Positions 62,803-64,000 of a stretch of DNA of 64,000 nucleotides are shown here, piece after piece. The stretch is from Jaenimonas drosophilae. Its lineage: Eukaryota > Euglenozoa > Kinetoplastea > Trypanosomatida > Trypanosomatidae. Positions within the stretch are counted from its first letter, which is position 1. Every line of letters begins with the position of its first letter. The stretch spans positions 62,001 through 126,000 of the forward strand of contig JASAON010001651.1 of the NCBI GenBank assembly GCA_030849065.1. The letters run 5' to 3'. Below the pieces are notes generated by a model. That model had not been told where the DNA came from. It saw only the letters and a program-made list of their open reading frames with translations, and ran no database searches. The translations under genes were made by a program, and so were the position numbers.

Positions 62803-64000
62803 ATGGGTCGCCTGTCAGAGCTGTCTGTAAGCTCTGACGTGAGTCTGCAACTCTCCCCAGAGGAGGACAAGAAGGTTCATGCCTTTTTAGATGCCGTCGA
62901 TATATCCTACCGATCATCTCCTCCACTGGCAGAAGTACTGAGAGATGATTTGGGCGAAGACGCAGCGGTTCATCCTGCTCATCACTATGCCCGTGCCTTT
63001 TTACGTACTCATGATTGGTGTGTGAAGGATGCCACAGCTGCCTCTTTAGCTTCACTCAAAAGCAGACGAGATGGGCACATGGATGCCAACCCATTTCCCG
63101 CAGTCATCCCGATTCAAGGATGGATTGAAGATGATGTTGCGCAGGACATTTTTCCGGATAGCGCACCACGTGAATCGAGCTGTTTGGATCGTCTGCACGT
63201 TGGCATCCAACAACGGCTGAAGATCTCACTTCGCCATTGGGACGTGAACGGGCTTCCTGTCATGTACATGCAATTGAGTGCGGCTGAAAACATCTCCATG
63301 TCTGCGGAAGTCAGTAGGTTTGCAGAGGTGGGACACAGCCCTAAAGGGGTACTCTTTGACTACGTGGCCCACGCCCTTCATGTGGCGGAGGCGCTTGCCA
63401 TGTACCAACTACGGTTGGCGCGAGTCACTCCAGAACCTCCGAGCGGCGCCATCCCGACCGTTTCCATCGTCCTTGACGTCCACGCACTGCGTTTCTCTGA
63501 CTGTTTCTCCTGGGGCTGCAGTACGTTGATGCAGGTTCTCTCCCAGCTCATGGATTACTATCCATTTCTGGTGAGCAAACTGCTCGTTGTAAACTGCGCC
63601 TCGTCCGTCGTCACGAAGCTTCTTCGCTCTCGCATAGCGCTCTCTTCCCGGAAGCGGACCTGTTTTCTTGCGCGCAAGGACTCCGAGGTTGCCCTGCTGA
63701 CCTTCATTGACAGCGCCTATCTGCCCGCGGACTTTGGTGGCGCGGGCCCATCTTCCTCAGAGGTCAGCAAGGAGGTGAGTATCTTAGTGCATGACATCCA
63801 TGACGTGGATACGGAGGAGTTCTCCTTGGAGATGAGTGACCGCGTCTTCAAGATCTTTGGTGTGGCAACCGGTGAGGAAGTTGTGTGGGACTATGCTACG
63901 TACAAGAACCGGTTCAAGCTCCGCTTCTCAACTTACTTCATCCCAAAGGAAGTGAGCGACCAGGCACGTTTGGATGGTCCAACGGACAAGGGACTGGCAA
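62803..64000 (+). CDS. CRAL-TRIO (Sec14-like) lipid-transfer protein, 3' end cut by window
   Basis: Translation from the ATG at 62803 is open to the window end, giving 399 residues with no stop. Residues about 45-85 fit the CRAL-TRIO N-terminal helix (YARAFLRTHDWCVKDATAAS). Residues about 145-310 fit the lipid-binding fold: IVLDVHALRFSDC in place of the usual DxxG strand, MQVLSQLMDYYPFLVSKLLV where Sec14 has the YPE motif, and VVNCAS. The region from about 320 (SILVHDIHDVDTEEF, KIFGVATGEEVVWDY) resembles the start of a GOLD-type beta domain, as in SEC14L proteins. Such proteins carry phosphoinositides or other lipids between membranes. Confidence 0.75.
   Translation, partial: MGRLSELSVSSDVSLQLSPEEDKKVHAFLDAVDISYRSSPPLAEVLRDDLGEDAAVHPAHHYARAFLRTHDWCVKDATAASLASLKSRRDGHMDANPFPAVIPIQGWIEDDVAQDIFPDSAPRESSCLDRLHVGIQQRLKISLRHWDVNGLPVMYMQLSAAENISMSAEVSRFAEVGHSPKGVLFDYVAHALHVAEALAMYQLRLARVTPEPPSGAIPTVSIVLDVHALRFSDCFSWGCSTLMQVLSQLMDYYPFLVSKLLVVNCASSVVTKLLRSRIALSSRKRTCFLARKDSEVALLTFIDSAYLPADFGGAGPSSSEVSKEVSILVHDIHDVDTEEFSLEMSDRVFKIFGVATGEEVVWDYATYKNRFKLRFSTYFIPKEVSDQARLDGPTDKGLA

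Noticed and set aside
1..64000. Possibility of bacterial or phage origin (operons, Shine-Dalgarno sites)
   Set aside because: CCT5, SmG, DNAI2, BBS9, XPO1, VPS29 and RPN12 are eukaryotic; spacers hold splice-type tracts rather than ribosome binding sites.

Overview
The window looks like nuclear chromosomal DNA of a flagellated kinetoplastid protist. It could be a free-living bodonid-type or a trypanosomatid; the species cannot be fixed from this sequence. All 29 protein genes I can support lie head to tail on the + strand over 64 kb and none needs a cis-intron. They are separated by about 200-900 nt. Most intergenic stretches end in a long polypyrimidine tract followed by AG shortly before the first ATG of the next gene. 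That is the arrangement expected for polycistronic transcription with spliced-leader trans-splicing. No strand switch, tRNA, rRNA, CRISPR or intact mobile element was seen. In several genes the open frame runs upstream through the polypyrimidine tract; there I chose the first ATG after the putative acceptor AG.

Layout. 0-20 kb: 3' end of an unknown gene, VPS23/TSG101-like ESCRT-I subunit with an added CUE-like domain, AHI1/jouberin, CCT5, a catalytically degenerate Siw14/OCA-type phosphatase, a protein kinase, a Maf-family pyrophosphatase, a tail-anchored coiled-coil protein, VPS29, and outer-arm dynein intermediate chain DNAI2. 20-37 kb: SmG, a small membrane protein, a giant ARM/ZZ/HECT ubiquitin ligase, exportin 1, an ELO fatty-acid elongase, and two tandem mitochondrial carriers of the SLC25A32/FLX1 type. 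37-50 kb: faster-evolving, low-complexity genes rich in GAT/CAC/CAA trinucleotide runs, namely a 1225-aa repeat protein with a possible UBM, a mitochondrial PPR-like protein, three unrecognised proteins, and an ankyrin plus chromodomain-like protein. 50-64 kb: RPN12, a second PPR protein, a coiled-coil protein, an ArfGAP, BBS9, a USP-type deubiquitinase, and a CRAL-TRIO (Sec14-like) protein cut by the window end.

How the genes fit together. Neighbours are not functionally clustered, as is usual for kinetoplastid arrays, but themes recur: cilium (AHI1, DNAI2, BBS9), endosome/Golgi traffic (VPS23, VPS29, ArfGAP, Sec14-like, coiled-coil tail anchor), ubiquitin-proteasome (HECT ligase, USP, RPN12, possible UBM protein) and mitochondrion (two carriers, PPR proteins). 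The most interesting points are domain combinations or lost residues in otherwise familiar families (ankyrin+chromo, VPS23+CUE, VPS29 without its last two metal-ligand histidines, pseudophosphatase, altered USP Cys box), a degenerate antisense coding signal near 20.2-20.6 kb, and several strong hairpins in intergenic/UTR DNA.
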